Assembly (NCBI RefSeq): GCF_025847275.1
Contig: NZ_JAOZEV010000005.1
Coordinates: forward strand, 62,001-126,000
From: Flavobacterium frigoritolerans
Lineage (GTDB): Bacteria; Bacteroidota; Bacteroidia; Flavobacteriales; Flavobacteriaceae
Direction: 5' to 3'
Length of the DNA stretch: 64,000 nt
Shown here: positions 1 to 7,530 of the stretch, piece by piece
How positions within the stretch are numbered: the first letter of the stretch is position 1
How the letters are laid out: each line of letters begins with the position of its first letter
The notes under the pieces: generated by a model
Databases searched by the model: none
What the model was told of the DNA's origin: nothing
The model's input: only the letters and a program-made list of their open reading frames with translations
Program-made: the position numbers and the translations under genes

Positions 1-25
1 GATTTTTTGTTTTTGATGTTTATTT

Positions 26-64
26 AAAAAAATCAACATTCTAGTATTTCATAAACACTAGAAT
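26..64 (-). terminator. Rho-independent terminator of the subtilase gene
   Basis: Arms 38-49 and 53-64 pair over 12 bp with one wobble around a 3-nt loop. On the minus strand the hairpin is followed by a T-run (complement of the A-run at 26-32). The hairpin overlaps the stop codon of the upstream gene. Confidence 0.5.
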
Positions 65-1764
65 TTCTTTTTACTCACTTTTTCTGCTAGTTCCATAGCA
101 CCATAAACATTTAATACTTTACCAGATTTAGATAATTCCGAAAAAAGAACTTTTTTATCTTTCGTTCCTGGAACAATAACCTCAAGATTATAAGCCGTTC
201 CTGAATCTAAAATAATTTGCTTCACTTCCTGAACTGTGAGTTTTGGATAATACAACCAAATTAAAGCTGCTGTTCCACAAAACATTGGAACCGACATCGA
301 AGTCCCTGAATCTGATTCATAGCTATTCCTTGAGGTTGTGGTATATATTTCCTCTCCCGGAGCAAACAAATCAACATTATCTTTACCATAGTTAGAAAAA
401 TCAGATACAAAAGTACTATCTACTTTATGGGTAACAGCCCCTACAGTGATAAAATTAGAGCAAAATTCTTTAGAGTCATCAAGATTAATATCATTTGGAT
501 AATATATATTTTTGTCAATATCAAGTGCTTCATTACCTGCGCTACGAACTAATAATACATCGTGTTCTTCTGCATATTTAAACGCTTCTATAACCCATTC
601 TTTATGTAAAGAGAATCTTTTACTAAAAGACATATTAATTATTTTTGCCCCATTATCTACTGCATACCGTATTGCCATGGTAATATCCTTATCATGATCA
701 TCTCCTGATGGAGAAATATTGAGAGGCATAATTTTAACATTTTGCACAATTCCTTTTATCCCTATATTATTTTCTCTATTCGCCCCAATAATTCCTGCCA
801 TTTTGGTACAGTGATCTTGAATAGAGCGGTGCCCCTCTCTATTATTACTCACATTGTTATTGCCATAACCTTTTTCTAAAACGTTGGGATTATCTCCTAT
901 AAGAAGGCGCTCATTATATTCAATATTCAGATTTTTATTTACAACTGAATCCAACTGGGTTTGTTTATCTTGTACTTCTTCTAAGGTTTTTTCATTAACC
1001 TCTAAGTTAACCATCATGTAAGATATTAAAGCCCCTAAATCTTTATCATTATCATCACGTCTCTGCTTGTATCTTTTATCATTTATTTTATACTTTTTAT
1101 ACAAACTATCCAATTGTTCATACGTATAATCCTCTTTAGGGAAAAAATGTTTTAAAGTATCTTTTACCAGTGGATAAATAGCGACATTATGATTCAATGA
1201 TTTAAGCCAGTTTTTATAATACTTATTTTTCTCTTCTAACGTCTTTAGCGCTTTATGGTATTCTTTGTACTTGTACAAATTCTGAGCATTAATTTGAGAT
1301 TCCGTTTTACCTGCAAACAATGGTCCCCATTCTTTTACAATACGTACGTACTCATATCTATTCCATACTACATAACCTCCGCTTTTGGTTCCTGTAAAAC
1401 TCCATCCGTTAATATCGTCTATATAACCGTTATGATCATCATCGATTCCATTATTAGGAATTTCTTTTTCGTTTCTCCAAAGTTGTCCTTGCAAATCTTC
1501 GTGGTTTATATCGATTTGAGTATCTATCACAGCAACAATAATACTTTTACTTTTAGGCTTCTTTCTGTTTAAGCGATACCATTTATCTAATGAAATTCCA
1601 GGTATCGAATCTTCTTTTAAATCCTTTTGATACCAAGTCTGCAACTCCAATGAGGTAAGTGCTTTTTTAGAGCCTAATTTTGTCAATGGAATATTTGTTT
1701 CTTTTATAGATTTACAACCTATTAAAAAGGTAAAAAGAAGAATTATACTGTAAAATACTTTCAT
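58..1764 (-). CDS. S8 family subtilisin-like serine protease, lipoprotein
   Basis: Secreted serine protease of the subtilase (S8) family, 568 aa. The N-terminus is a lipoprotein signal ending in a lipobox with Cys17 (FLIGC), so the mature protein should be membrane-anchored. The catalytic triad is visible: Asp81 in VAVIDTQID, His318 in DHCTKMAGI, and Ser489 in GTSMSVP, with the oxyanion Asn near 411 (SAGNE). The Asp-His distance of about 237 residues is far longer than in simple subtilisins, because of a lysine/glutamate-rich insertion at about 130-300 of unknown purpose. A Ca-binding-like acidic loop (GIDDDHNGYIDD) lies at 106-117. It is the last gene of a minus-strand group downstream of a GG-leader peptide gene and a membrane AraC-type regulator. 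A role in processing that peptide is inference only. Confidence 0.9.
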   Translation of the reverse strand: MKVFYSIILLFTFLIGCKSIKETNIPLTKLGSKKALTSLELQTWYQKDLKEDSIPGISLDKWYRLNRKKPKSKSIIVAVIDTQIDINHEDLQGQLWRNEKEIPNNGIDDDHNGYIDDINGWSFTGTKSGGYVVWNRYEYVRIVKEWGPLFAGKTESQINAQNLYKYKEYHKALKTLEEKNKYYKNWLKSLNHNVAIYPLVKDTLKHFFPKEDYTYEQLDSLYKKYKINDKRYKQRRDDNDKDLGALISYMMVNLEVNEKTLEEVQDKQTQLDSVVNKNLNIEYNERLLIGDNPNVLEKGYGNNNVSNNREGHRSIQDHCTKMAGIIGANRENNIGIKGIVQNVKIMPLNISPSGDDHDKDITMAIRYAVDNGAKIINMSFSKRFSLHKEWVIEAFKYAEEHDVLLVRSAGNEALDIDKNIYYPNDINLDDSKEFCSNFITVGAVTHKVDSTFVSDFSNYGKDNVDLFAPGEEIYTTTSRNSYESDSGTSMSVPMFCGTAALIWLYYPKLTVQEVKQIILDSGTAYNLEVIVPGTKDKKVLFSELSKSGKVLNVYGAMELAEKVSKKKF

Positions 1765-1800
1765 GCTTTATAATGATATTTGATAGACGATTATATACTA

Positions 1801-1976
1801 TTAACAATTAGGTCCTGAATGCCCTCCTGCATTATTTTTGTTTGTATCAATTGGATCATCGATATTAGGATTTCCACCTCCTCCGCCTTTAATTATCTTT
1901 ATATTTTTAAACTTTGCTATTTCAAATCTTTCTAAATCAAATTTATTAACTTCTTTTTTTTCTTTTTCATTTTCAT
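1801..1976 (-). pseudogene. Double-glycine-leader peptide gene, frameshifted in an A tract
   Basis: On the minus strand a frame ending at 1801 reads KFDLERFEIAKFKN, then IKIIKGGGGG, then a short Asn/Asp/Gly-rich core ending HSGPNC. This is the layout of the GG-leader natural-product precursors common in Bacteroidota. No start codon exists in that frame, because an in-frame TAG lies just upstream. The obvious ATG (1974-1976) is in another frame, which reads through an A8 run (T8 on plus at 1954-1961) and then stops. One extra A in that run would join ATG to the leader as MKMKKKKKEVNKFDLE. The gene lies between a subtilase and a TPR/AraC regulator. It may be truly broken, slippage-controlled, or a homopolymer sequencing error. 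No modification enzyme is nearby, so the product type is open. Confidence 0.55.
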
Positions 1977-2119
1977 TTTTCTATATCATTTAAATTAGTA
2001 TAAATACAAATATATAATGTACTGCACATAAAATTATAAGCTAATAAATTTGAGTTATCGGAATTCAGGAATTACGAGTTAATAAATCATTATAAATACT
2101 GAAAACAAAGTAGTTACTA

Positions 2120-3841
2120 CTATACGACATTATCAAGTTCTTTAATAAAATAAGTTGGTTTGATACCTGTTTTTTTATAAAAAGCAGCCGAAAAGGATTC
2201 TGCATTGTTAAAACCAAACTCCAAAGCAAGTGCTTGGATGGTATATTTTTTTAGCATTTTATTTTCTTGCAATTGTACAACTGCATACTCTATCCTTAAA
2301 TCGTTTATATATTGAGTAAATGTTTTTCCTTTATATACATTCACTATTTTAGAAACATACTTACTATTCGTCTCAAATGTAGTTGATAACATCTGTACCG
2401 TAATATTTGATTCTAAGTACCCTTTTTTGTTTTCAAAATCATCTAGCTTTCCCAAAATCTGGTTTACTAATTCTTCAGCTATACCAATAGCTTCAATTTT
2501 AGTTCCCGCTATTTTAATTTCTTTTTCCTTGCTTACTTCAGTCTCATTATCACTTATTATGGCAGTTTCCTTTATTATTTTTTCAAATCGCGAACGGTAT
2601 TTTTTTTTAAGTTGATACTGATAGACTCCAAAACCACCCACAACAATAGTAGTTAAAAATAACACTCCTAATCCCCAATAGGTTGCTCTTTTATCAGTAT
2701 TTAAGGAAGCAATAAGTTTTTCTTTATCAGCCATTAAGCGAGGAATATCATATTCCTTATGTACTAACTTATTTAATTCCCTATAATTTTTCTGTAAAGT
2801 ACTATCTATCGTCATATAAGTAGTTATGTACTTTAATTGATTTTCTTTATCTCCTAAGTTTTTATAATAGGTAATCAGATACGAATATCCATCTATAAAT
2901 TCTGTGCTTATTTCTTTTGTTAGCTTATAGATAGAGTCTACTTTAATATAATTTTCTGCCGCTTTTCCTTTCCTCCCTAACCCTTCGTAAGCTTTACCCA
3001 AATAAAAATACCCTGCTAATACATTACCAACATTATTATATTCAATCATTTTGGGTAATGCTTTATTGATACTGTCTAAACCTACTTTATAATTTTTTCC
3101 TTCTACTTGGTTTGCCCCCTCATTTAAAACAAAAAGGTATTTATTTTCTTCATTCTTTGTAATATGAGATTCCCTATAACCTAATTTATTGTAATAAGTA
3201 GTCGAATCTTTATTATGCAATGATTTATAGCAATCTGCCAACCCAAAAATAATACTTTGATAATAAGTAACGTACTTTGAACTTGTTACGTCTTTACTCT
3301 TATAATACTGATAACATTCTTTATAAATATCGAGTGCTTCTTTAAAATCTCCTAAATTTTCTGATTTAGTTGTACCTATATATTCACGAACTATATAATA
3401 GTAATCAATATTTGTTTTAAGCGCTATTTTTTCCGCCAAATTGTAATTTATCAAAGCCTCTTTAAACTTAAAGTTTTTTATTAGAAAATCTGCTTTTTCG
3501 CAATAAGCTGCAGCAGGAAAAAATTTATCTCCCGTATTTTGAGAATACTTAATCACACTATCCAAATACATAATTGCCTTATTGGCATCTGTTTTATAGT
3601 ATAAAAATGCAAATTGATAATTTGCTCTGGCCTTTCTTATAGGAATATTTTCTCTATTAGCCTTTACCAAATAAGCACGTGCGTATTCCAGCTGCTTCGT
3701 TTGATCTTTCTCATTATTCCAATACAAAGCCTTTAGCTCATCATAAGAAAGTTTTGTATAATCTTTTTTTTGAGTTTGTCCCAAACCTATTATTGGCAAT
3801 AAAAACAATAAAACCATTCTGTTTTTAATAAAGCACTTCAT
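2120..3841 (-). CDS. TPR-containing membrane regulator with C-terminal AraC-type DNA-binding domain
   Basis: 573-aa regulator combining sensing and DNA binding in one chain. Residues 1-21 look like a signal sequence (LLFLLPIIGLG). About 30-385 consist of TPR-like helical repeats (YLGKAYEGLGRKGKAAENY and similar). One membrane segment sits at about 389-410 (LGVLFLTTIVVGGFGVY). The cytoplasmic part ends in an AraC/XylS helix-turn-helix domain at about 475-570, with the typical second-helix signature ALALEFGFNNAESFSAAFYK and GIKPTYF. This architecture is frequent in Flavobacteriia and is often placed beside secreted or bacteriocin-like peptide genes. Here it precedes a GG-leader peptide remnant and a subtilase on the same strand. 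The ligand and targets cannot be read from the sequence. Confidence 0.88.
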   Translation of the reverse strand: MKCFIKNRMVLLFLLPIIGLGQTQKKDYTKLSYDELKALYWNNEKDQTKQLEYARAYLVKANRENIPIRKARANYQFAFLYYKTDANKAIMYLDSVIKYSQNTGDKFFPAAAYCEKADFLIKNFKFKEALINYNLAEKIALKTNIDYYYIVREYIGTTKSENLGDFKEALDIYKECYQYYKSKDVTSSKYVTYYQSIIFGLADCYKSLHNKDSTTYYNKLGYRESHITKNEENKYLFVLNEGANQVEGKNYKVGLDSINKALPKMIEYNNVGNVLAGYFYLGKAYEGLGRKGKAAENYIKVDSIYKLTKEISTEFIDGYSYLITYYKNLGDKENQLKYITTYMTIDSTLQKNYRELNKLVHKEYDIPRLMADKEKLIASLNTDKRATYWGLGVLFLTTIVVGGFGVYQYQLKKKYRSRFEKIIKETAIISDNETEVSKEKEIKIAGTKIEAIGIAEELVNQILGKLDDFENKKGYLESNITVQMLSTTFETNSKYVSKIVNVYKGKTFTQYINDLRIEYAVVQLQENKMLKKYTIQALALEFGFNNAESFSAAFYKKTGIKPTYFIKELDNVV

Positions 3842-3962
3842 TACTATTTAGTTTTCTTACAAAGAAACAATAAACTTGTACGATTTAGCCAGTAAAAACT
3901 AAATTTAACGCATTGGTTGTAATTTAGTAAATATCAACAGATTAATCTTATTTTTAGTCCAA

Positions 3963-4068
3963 AATTCCTGAAAACAATATCGGGATTCCCGAATCCCGAT
4001 AACGACCATTTGCTTTCAATATGTTGTTTACCATAGTTTTGACAAAAGAAAATGAAACTGTTTTTTAG
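3963..4068 (+). repeat. 106-bp promoter-like cassette, copy 1
   Basis: This segment is matched by 8192-8297 at equal length with 9 differences (about 92% identity). It contains a stem-loop with 9-bp arms ATCGGGATT and AATCCCGAT around CCCG, then a -33/-7 type promoter. It lies upstream of the intact GG-leader peptide gene; copy 2 lies immediately upstream of hlyD. An 84-codon minus-strand ORF across it is judged spurious. Confidence 0.85.
4009..4041 (+). promoter_or_regulatory. Bacteroidota-type promoter in repeat copy 1
   Basis: TTTG at 4009-4012 and TAGTTTTG at 4034-4041, separated by 21 bp, fit the -33/-7 pattern. Both elements and the spacing are identical in repeat copy 2. The predicted leader to the peptide start at 4277 is about 230 nt. 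Confidence 0.55.
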
Positions 4069-4276
4069 TAAGACGTTACTTGAAATGCACTCTTTTTCTA
4101 GAATTACAATTTGGCCAATTGTGAGGGACTGATTCAGCTGTTTTTGTAACCCTATAAAAAACAGAGCAAATATGGGAATTTTACACATCCCAATAAAATG
4201 AAAAAAGTACTAACAAATTTCTCGAGAATACATTTAGTACAAATACAAAATATTTAATTTTAAAAACTTGAAAATT

Positions 4277-4432
4277 ATGAATTTAGAAAATATAAATTTA
4301 GTAGAGCTTAATGCTCAAGAAGTACAAGAAGTTGAAGGAGGATGGATTGTTCCTGTAGCGCTTGCGGCACTTTATTTATGGGGAGAAATTTACAAATCTT
4401 CTAACGGAATGGATGAATACGGACGCCCATAA
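4277..4432 (+). CDS. Double-glycine-leader bacteriocin-like peptide precursor (intact)
   Basis: 51-aa precursor. The leader MNLENINLVELNAQEVQEVE ends in GG (residues 21-22), the classic cleavage site of C39-peptidase exporters, leaving a 29-residue core that starts WIVPVALAALYLWGEIYK. The core is hydrophobic first and polar at the end (GMDEYGRP), as in unmodified class II bacteriocins. A C39 exporter and its adaptor are encoded 4-7 kb downstream on the same strand and are the likely processing and export route. The leader motif NLVELNAQE recurs almost exactly in the broken gene at 6777. A strong terminator follows at once, so the peptide is probably made from a short separate transcript. Antimicrobial action is inference. 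Confidence 0.85.
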   Translation: MNLENINLVELNAQEVQEVEGGWIVPVALAALYLWGEIYKSSNGMDEYGRP

Positions 4433-4440
4433 AAAATTTA

Positions 4441-4471
4441 GAATCCTTGAAAATTTTCAAGGATTCTTTTT
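4441..4471 (+). terminator. Rho-independent terminator after the peptide gene
   Basis: The 26-nt segment 4441-4466 is a perfect palindrome (arms GAATCCTTGAAAA and TTTTCAAGGATTC) followed by a T-rich tract. It lies 8 nt after the stop codon. Confidence 0.85.
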
Positions 4472-4495
4472 ATTTCTAATTTTAAAAAAATAATC

Positions 4496-5080
4496 TTGAA
4501 AAAAAATAATTTAAATCTTTTTATTATTGTAATTATCGGTAGAGCATTTGATATTTTAACAACCTATATATCTGGTGGAGGAAGTTTAGCTGGTGAAATG
4601 AATTTATTAGTAAGGTATTTTCATTATGGATGGAATGCCATACTTTTATCTGAACTTATAATAATAATTATCGCATATGTTTTTTTAAAAAAACAAACTG
4701 ACTTTTTTTATTTTGAAGCAGAAAAAAAGATTACCAAATCTAATCTAACATTTAAAAAATATTTAGAGCTTTTATATTATGGAAGAAAAATAACTTTTTT
4801 AGAGCTTTTTTATGCAAAAATAAAATTGAAAATAATTTTTAATACAGCGATACATATTTTCCTTATTAGCACTGCAATTTTTAGCTTTTTAATAGGTGTC
4901 AATAATTTACTAGCAGGAGCAAATTACTTAAATTTATATAGCTTATCTAATAATATTTTTTATCAAAATAATATTGTGAAAATGTCTAATTTTTTTGTCT
5001 CTCTTATTGTTATTATTATCTATCATTTTAACCGATACAAGAAGTATCTTAATTATAAAAAAACTAATGCAAACGAATAA
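4496..5080 (+). CDS. Multi-pass membrane protein of unknown function, TTG start
   Basis: 194-aa membrane protein, unrecognised. The likely start is TTG, as no upstream ATG is in frame and the first internal ATG would remove a membrane segment. There are about four hydrophobic segments: near 8-26, 45-65 (AILLSELIIIIIAYVFL), 112-138 (FLISTAIFSFLIGVNNLL) and 163-180. The N-terminal block RAFDILTTYISGGGSLAGEMN has conserved-looking Asp, Thr, Gly and Asn residues. It lies directly after a bacteriocin-like peptide and overlaps the next gene by 14 nt, so the two are translationally linked. A role in immunity or peptide handling is suggested only by position. Confidence 0.7.
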   Translation: MKKNNLNLFIIVIIGRAFDILTTYISGGGSLAGEMNLLVRYFHYGWNAILLSELIIIIIAYVFLKKQTDFFYFEAEKKITKSNLTFKKYLELLYYGRKITFLELFYAKIKLKIIFNTAIHIFLISTAIFSFLIGVNNLLAGANYLNLYSLSNNIFYQNNIVKMSNFFVSLIVIIIYHFNRYKKYLNYKKTNANE

Positions 5081-5456
5081 AGACTTAATTCTCAGGAATA
5101 TTAAAAAATTTTCAGACTTTTTAATGGCATTGACAAAGCAAAAACCATCAGAAATAGAAAACATTGCCGACTATATAAATGAATTCAACTTAAAAAATTT
5201 TAATCTTTCTACACAATCCCTTTTAGAGAAAGAATCTTCTGAAATATTAGAAATAATTGGAAGCACTAATTTGGATAACATTAAAGATTTTGCAGATCTA
5301 TTATTTTTTAGATTTTCACTTGAGAAAGATGTATCAAAACAATTACAGCAATCTAAAAAAATACTTGAATTATATCAGGTTTATGAAAAGATGTCTTTAA
5401 TATATTCATTTGAAATTCAATCAAAAATTAATATATTAAAGACAGAATCTTATTGA
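5067..5456 (+). CDS. Small soluble helical protein, unknown function
   Basis: 129 aa from the ATG at 5067, which lies inside the end of the preceding membrane-protein gene (14-nt overlap). The frame stays open further upstream, but that part would be read out of frame within the membrane gene. No signal or membrane segment is seen. The protein is helical and Lys/Glu/Leu-rich, beginning MQTNKDLILRNIKKFSDFLM. The opening pattern (a few polar residues, then an Ile/Leu-Arg-x-Ile helix) recalls small proteins of the DUF6483 kind; that likeness is weak. The overlap suggests it acts with the membrane protein encoded just before it. Confidence 0.7.
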   Translation: MQTNKDLILRNIKKFSDFLMALTKQKPSEIENIADYINEFNLKNFNLSTQSLLEKESSEILEIIGSTNLDNIKDFADLLFFRFSLEKDVSKQLQQSKKILELYQVYEKMSLIYSFEIQSKINILKTESY

Positions 5457-5536
5457 TTATCTTTTACGAAGTCTTTCAATATTCTAAAAATAACAAAAGA
5501 TTAAATAAATTGTGACATGAAGAAACTGGCAACAAA

Positions 5537-5558
5537 TTTTAGAAAAAAATCTAATCAT
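5537..5558 (+). repeat. 22-nt exact repeat of the end of a downstream small gene
   Basis: The 22 nt at 5537-5558 recur at 6074-6095, where they encode the end of a 58-aa membrane protein (IFRKKSNHA). Here they lie in non-coding DNA and look like a leftover of a duplication. The rest of 5457-5698 shows no gene. Confidence 0.5.
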
Positions 5559-5698
5559 ATCTTTGACTGAAATTAAGATAGAAACCTCACTTTCAGATTA
5601 GCAAAATTATATCTCGAACTAAAAGAATATTTGAGGTTTTCCATTATTAAAATTTAAAATAAACAAAAAACATTCTACAATCCTAAAATTAATTTTTA

Positions 5699-5908
5699 AT
5701 GAACTTATCAAAAACCTTTTATCTTGTTTTGAGTCTGTTATTCTCAATAAGCTTCTTTTATTCATTATTTGATACGCGTGACTCACATGAATTATTCTTT
5801 TGGGATGTCGATAAATGGATTTATAGAGGTTACCGATTGCTAATTGCACTTCTATTTATCAAATTGTATTTTGATAAAAAAAAGAACGAAAAAAATCAAC
5901 TTATTTAA
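5699..5908 (+). CDS. Small two-segment membrane protein
   Basis: 69 aa, unrecognised. Two hydrophobic segments are visible, at about 6-23 (FYLVLSLLFSISFFYSLF) and 45-59 (LLIALLFIKLYF), joined by a polar stretch DTRDSHELFFWDVDKW, with a Lys/Asn-rich tail. It is the first of a row of very short membrane proteins between 5.7 and 7.2 kb in the bacteriocin locus. Small membrane proteins beside class II bacteriocin genes are often immunity proteins, but nothing here proves that. Confidence 0.55.
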   Translation: MNLSKTFYLVLSLLFSISFFYSLFDTRDSHELFFWDVDKWIYRGYRLLIALLFIKLYFDKKKNEKNQLI

Positions 5909-5927
5909 ACCCTTAATATTACATAAA

Positions 5928-6104
5928 ATGAAAAAAATTAGAATCGCTCTTTATGTAATTACTATTCTCTATGGATTGTCAATTATATTTTTTCATATAG
6001 ACTTTATATACAAAAAACCTATTCTTTACTTTCTTATAGTTGCCCTACTTATTTTTGATTTAATTATTCCTATTTTTAGAAAAAAATCTAATCATGCGAA
6101 ATAA
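5928..6104 (+). CDS. Small two-segment membrane protein
   Basis: 58 aa from the ATG at 5928; a longer frame from 5844 overlaps the previous gene and is less likely. Two hydrophobic helices lie at about 6-22 (IALYVITILYGLSIIFF) and 31-50, with a basic tail FRKKSNHAK. The last 22 coding bases recur at 5537-5558. Unknown function; membership in a row of small membrane proteins of the bacteriocin locus makes immunity a candidate role. Confidence 0.6.
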   Translation: MKKIRIALYVITILYGLSIIFFHIDFIYKKPILYFLIVALLIFDLIIPIFRKKSNHAK

Positions 6105-6140
6105 GTTGATGGAAATTAAAAATAAATAATGTTAAAAATT

Positions 6141-6290
6141 ATGGAAAAGAAATCGTCAATATCAACTCTTTTATTTGGAACAAAGGAAAAAAATCTAATA
6201 AAGGCTATTTACGTATGCATAATAATTGCCTCTTTTATCTATTTTATGGGAACATTATGCGGAAAAGCATATTACAATTATACGCATTAG
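6141..6290 (+). CDS. Very small single-span membrane protein
   Basis: 49 aa. A polar N-terminus (MEKKSSISTLLFGTKEKN) leads into one membrane helix at about 22-40 and a short tail CGKAYYNYTH. An in-frame ATG at 6129 would add four residues. The tail Gly-Lys-Ala resembles the tail of the next small protein (FFGKALAR), which suggests the two are paralogues. No recognised family. Confidence 0.5.
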   Translation: MEKKSSISTLLFGTKEKNLIKAIYVCIIIASFIYFMGTLCGKAYYNYTH

Positions 6291-6350
6291 GTTTTATAGT
6301 TCTTTTATGCATTCTAATAAATAAATAACTAACATACAAATAATTACAAA

Positions 6351-6464
6351 ATGAAAACTAGAAAAAATTATTATATCTTATTATATGCAATAGCAATTTT
6401 TATATTGTTTAGCATTTATATATTCGAAAAGGGAGTGTTTTTTGGTAAAGCTTTGGCTCGTTAA
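6351..6464 (+). CDS. Very small single-span membrane protein
   Basis: 37 aa: basic start MKTRKNYY, one hydrophobic helix at about 9-24 (ILLYAIAIFILFSIYI), and a tail ending GKALAR. It resembles the protein at 6141-6290 in size and in its tail. Position within the bacteriocin locus is the only clue to its role. Confidence 0.45.
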   Translation: MKTRKNYYILLYAIAIFILFSIYIFEKGVFFGKALAR

Positions 6465-6595
6465 AATAATATTGTGGAGAAATATTAACTATCTCTTCCT
6501 CATCAAAACTATTAAAGTGAATCCGAATTGTAATCTTGTTATCCTTATTTCTTTATTTATTAGGATATGCTATAGATTCTTTTTTAAAATAAAAA

Positions 6596-6712
6596 ATGAT
6601 AAAAAAAATTTTCACCCGAAAAAAAACATTCTTACTGTTTATATTGTTAATAATACTTTTCCAAATCATCAAGGATAAAGATGATTTTATTAAAGCTATA
6701 ATGGGAAATTGA
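6596..6712 (+). CDS. Very small single-span membrane protein
   Basis: 38 aa: strongly basic start MIKKIFTRKK, a hydrophobic helix at about 11-24 (TFLLFILLIILFQI), and a charged tail KDKDDFIKAIMGN. The layout (positive inside, one helix, polar tail) matches the neighbouring tiny proteins. It lies 65 bp before the first broken GG-leader gene, so it may be that peptide's partner. Too short for family assignment. Confidence 0.45.
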   Translation: MIKKIFTRKKTFLLFILLIILFQIIKDKDDFIKAIMGN

Positions 6713-6776
6713 TACATCACATAATTAAGAAAAATTATTCAAAAACACTAAAATTGTTTACGAACTATTTAAAATC

Positions 6777-6949
6777 ATAAATTTAGTAGAGCTTAATGCT
6801 CAGGAAGCGGAAACCGTTGAGGGAGGAAATCCTATTTAGGTTGGGTTATAAGTTCTATTGCAGGATCTTTTATATATAGCATTGTAGAAGATTGGGATGG
6901 AAATGTAGCAGCATTTGAAAAAGCATATAGCGAAGGTAGAAACAGATAA
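6777..6949 (+). pseudogene. GG-leader bacteriocin-like gene, start lost and frameshifted
   Basis: The leader frame reads INLVELNAQEAETVEGG, nearly identical to the intact peptide at 4277, then NPI and a TAG stop at 6837-6839. The core continues one frame over as YLGWVISSIAGSFIY, then SIVEDWDGNVAAFEKAY, ending SEGRNR at 6949. One extra base near 6828-6834 would restore a complete precursor. There is also no ATG: the codon where it would be expected is ATA at 6777-6779. Relative to the intact gene, an in-frame loss of 15 bases would explain that start. Two separate lesions argue for real decay here rather than a single sequencing error. Confidence 0.65.
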
Positions 6950-6960
6950 AAAATACAAAA

Positions 6961-7130
6961 ATGAATATATCAGATATAAATGTTATTGAATTAAAAAAAG
7001 AGGAATTAATTTCAATTTCTGGTGGAGATAAATTAACTAGACGTTTTTTTCTTGGTTAGGCGATATGGCAGCAGTAATTGGAAATGCAATAGAATCTGAT
7101 GCTCAATATGGTGTTCACGGTCACATATAA
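6961..7130 (+). pseudogene. GG-leader bacteriocin-like gene, frameshifted in a T tract
   Basis: ATG at 6961 opens a leader MNISDINVIELKKEELISIS ending in GG, then DKLTRRFFLG and a stop at 7057-7059 (32 aa as read). One frame over, a core-like sequence continues as SWLGDMAAVIGNAIESDAQY and ends GVHGHI at 7130. The frames meet at a T7 run (7044-7050). One extra T gives a 56-aa precursor with a normal Gly/Ala-rich core. It could be a true mutation, a phase-variable tract or a homopolymer error. If the short frame is real, the product would be an odd 10-residue core. Confidence 0.6.
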
Positions 7131-7151
7131 TAAACTAAAGATCCCTTTTAA

Positions 7152-7241
7152 ATGAAACTAAACATAAAAAAGTTAATTAAAATAACACTTTCTATTCTAG
7201 TTGGTATTTTACTTTATAGAATTTTAAATGCTTTATTTTAA
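7152..7241 (+). CDS. Tiny membrane peptide
   Basis: 29 aa: a Lys-rich start MKLNIKKLIK followed by one hydrophobic helix ITLSILVGILLYRILNALF. It begins 21 bp after the broken peptide gene at 6961 and is followed by a terminator, so it may be the last gene of that unit. It could be an immunity-like or accessory membrane peptide, but may also be a chance ORF. Confidence 0.35.
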   Translation: MKLNIKKLIKITLSILVGILLYRILNALF

Positions 7242-7267
7242 CCGTTTATAAGAGATTATTGTGTTAT

Positions 7268-7303
7268 AAAAGCAGTGTGAAAAAGCTTTATACTGCTTTT
7301 TAT
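7268..7303 (+). terminator. Rho-independent terminator
   Basis: 9-bp perfect arms AAAAGCAGT (7268-7276) and ACTGCTTTT (7292-7300) with a T-rich end. It closes the small-gene cluster. Confidence 0.7.
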
Positions 7304-7424
7304 TATAATGAAATATAGAGGTGTAAAGATAATTGGTTGTCTGCATTTTTGTATGTAACACTAATTCACTCCGTATCCAATTCTTTGATTTTCATAATAA
7401 AAACACTTAATACGTAATTATTTT

Positions 7425-7500
7425 ATGAACTTCAGTTCTGATCCCAATAAATACTCCAGAAAACCGTATTAGTAAAAACAAAACTAATAATAGTTCTGTT
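7425..7500 (+). pseudogene. Fragment of a duplicated hlyD start
   Basis: ATG at 7425 starts a copy of the first coding bases of the adaptor gene at 8324 (both open ATGAACTTCAGTTC). Similarity then falls to roughly three quarters over about 75 bp and the frame stops after 15 codons. It is a relic of a duplicated or displaced adaptor gene just before the CPBP gene. Confidence 0.6.
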
Positions 7501-7530
7501 TTCTTGATTCTGTAATTACAAAATATAAAA

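Noticed and set aside
3934..4188. 84-codon minus-strand ORF
   Set aside because: It runs through the duplicated promoter cassette and the peptide leader region; no family resemblance, and copy 2 of the repeat has no equivalent ORF.
6442..6678. 78-codon plus-strand ORF
   Set aside because: Overlaps two better small membrane-protein frames and has no coherent helix pattern. Another frame ending at 6592 (LLSLFLYLLGYAIDSFLK) looks more protein-like but lacks a start, so it was left out as well.
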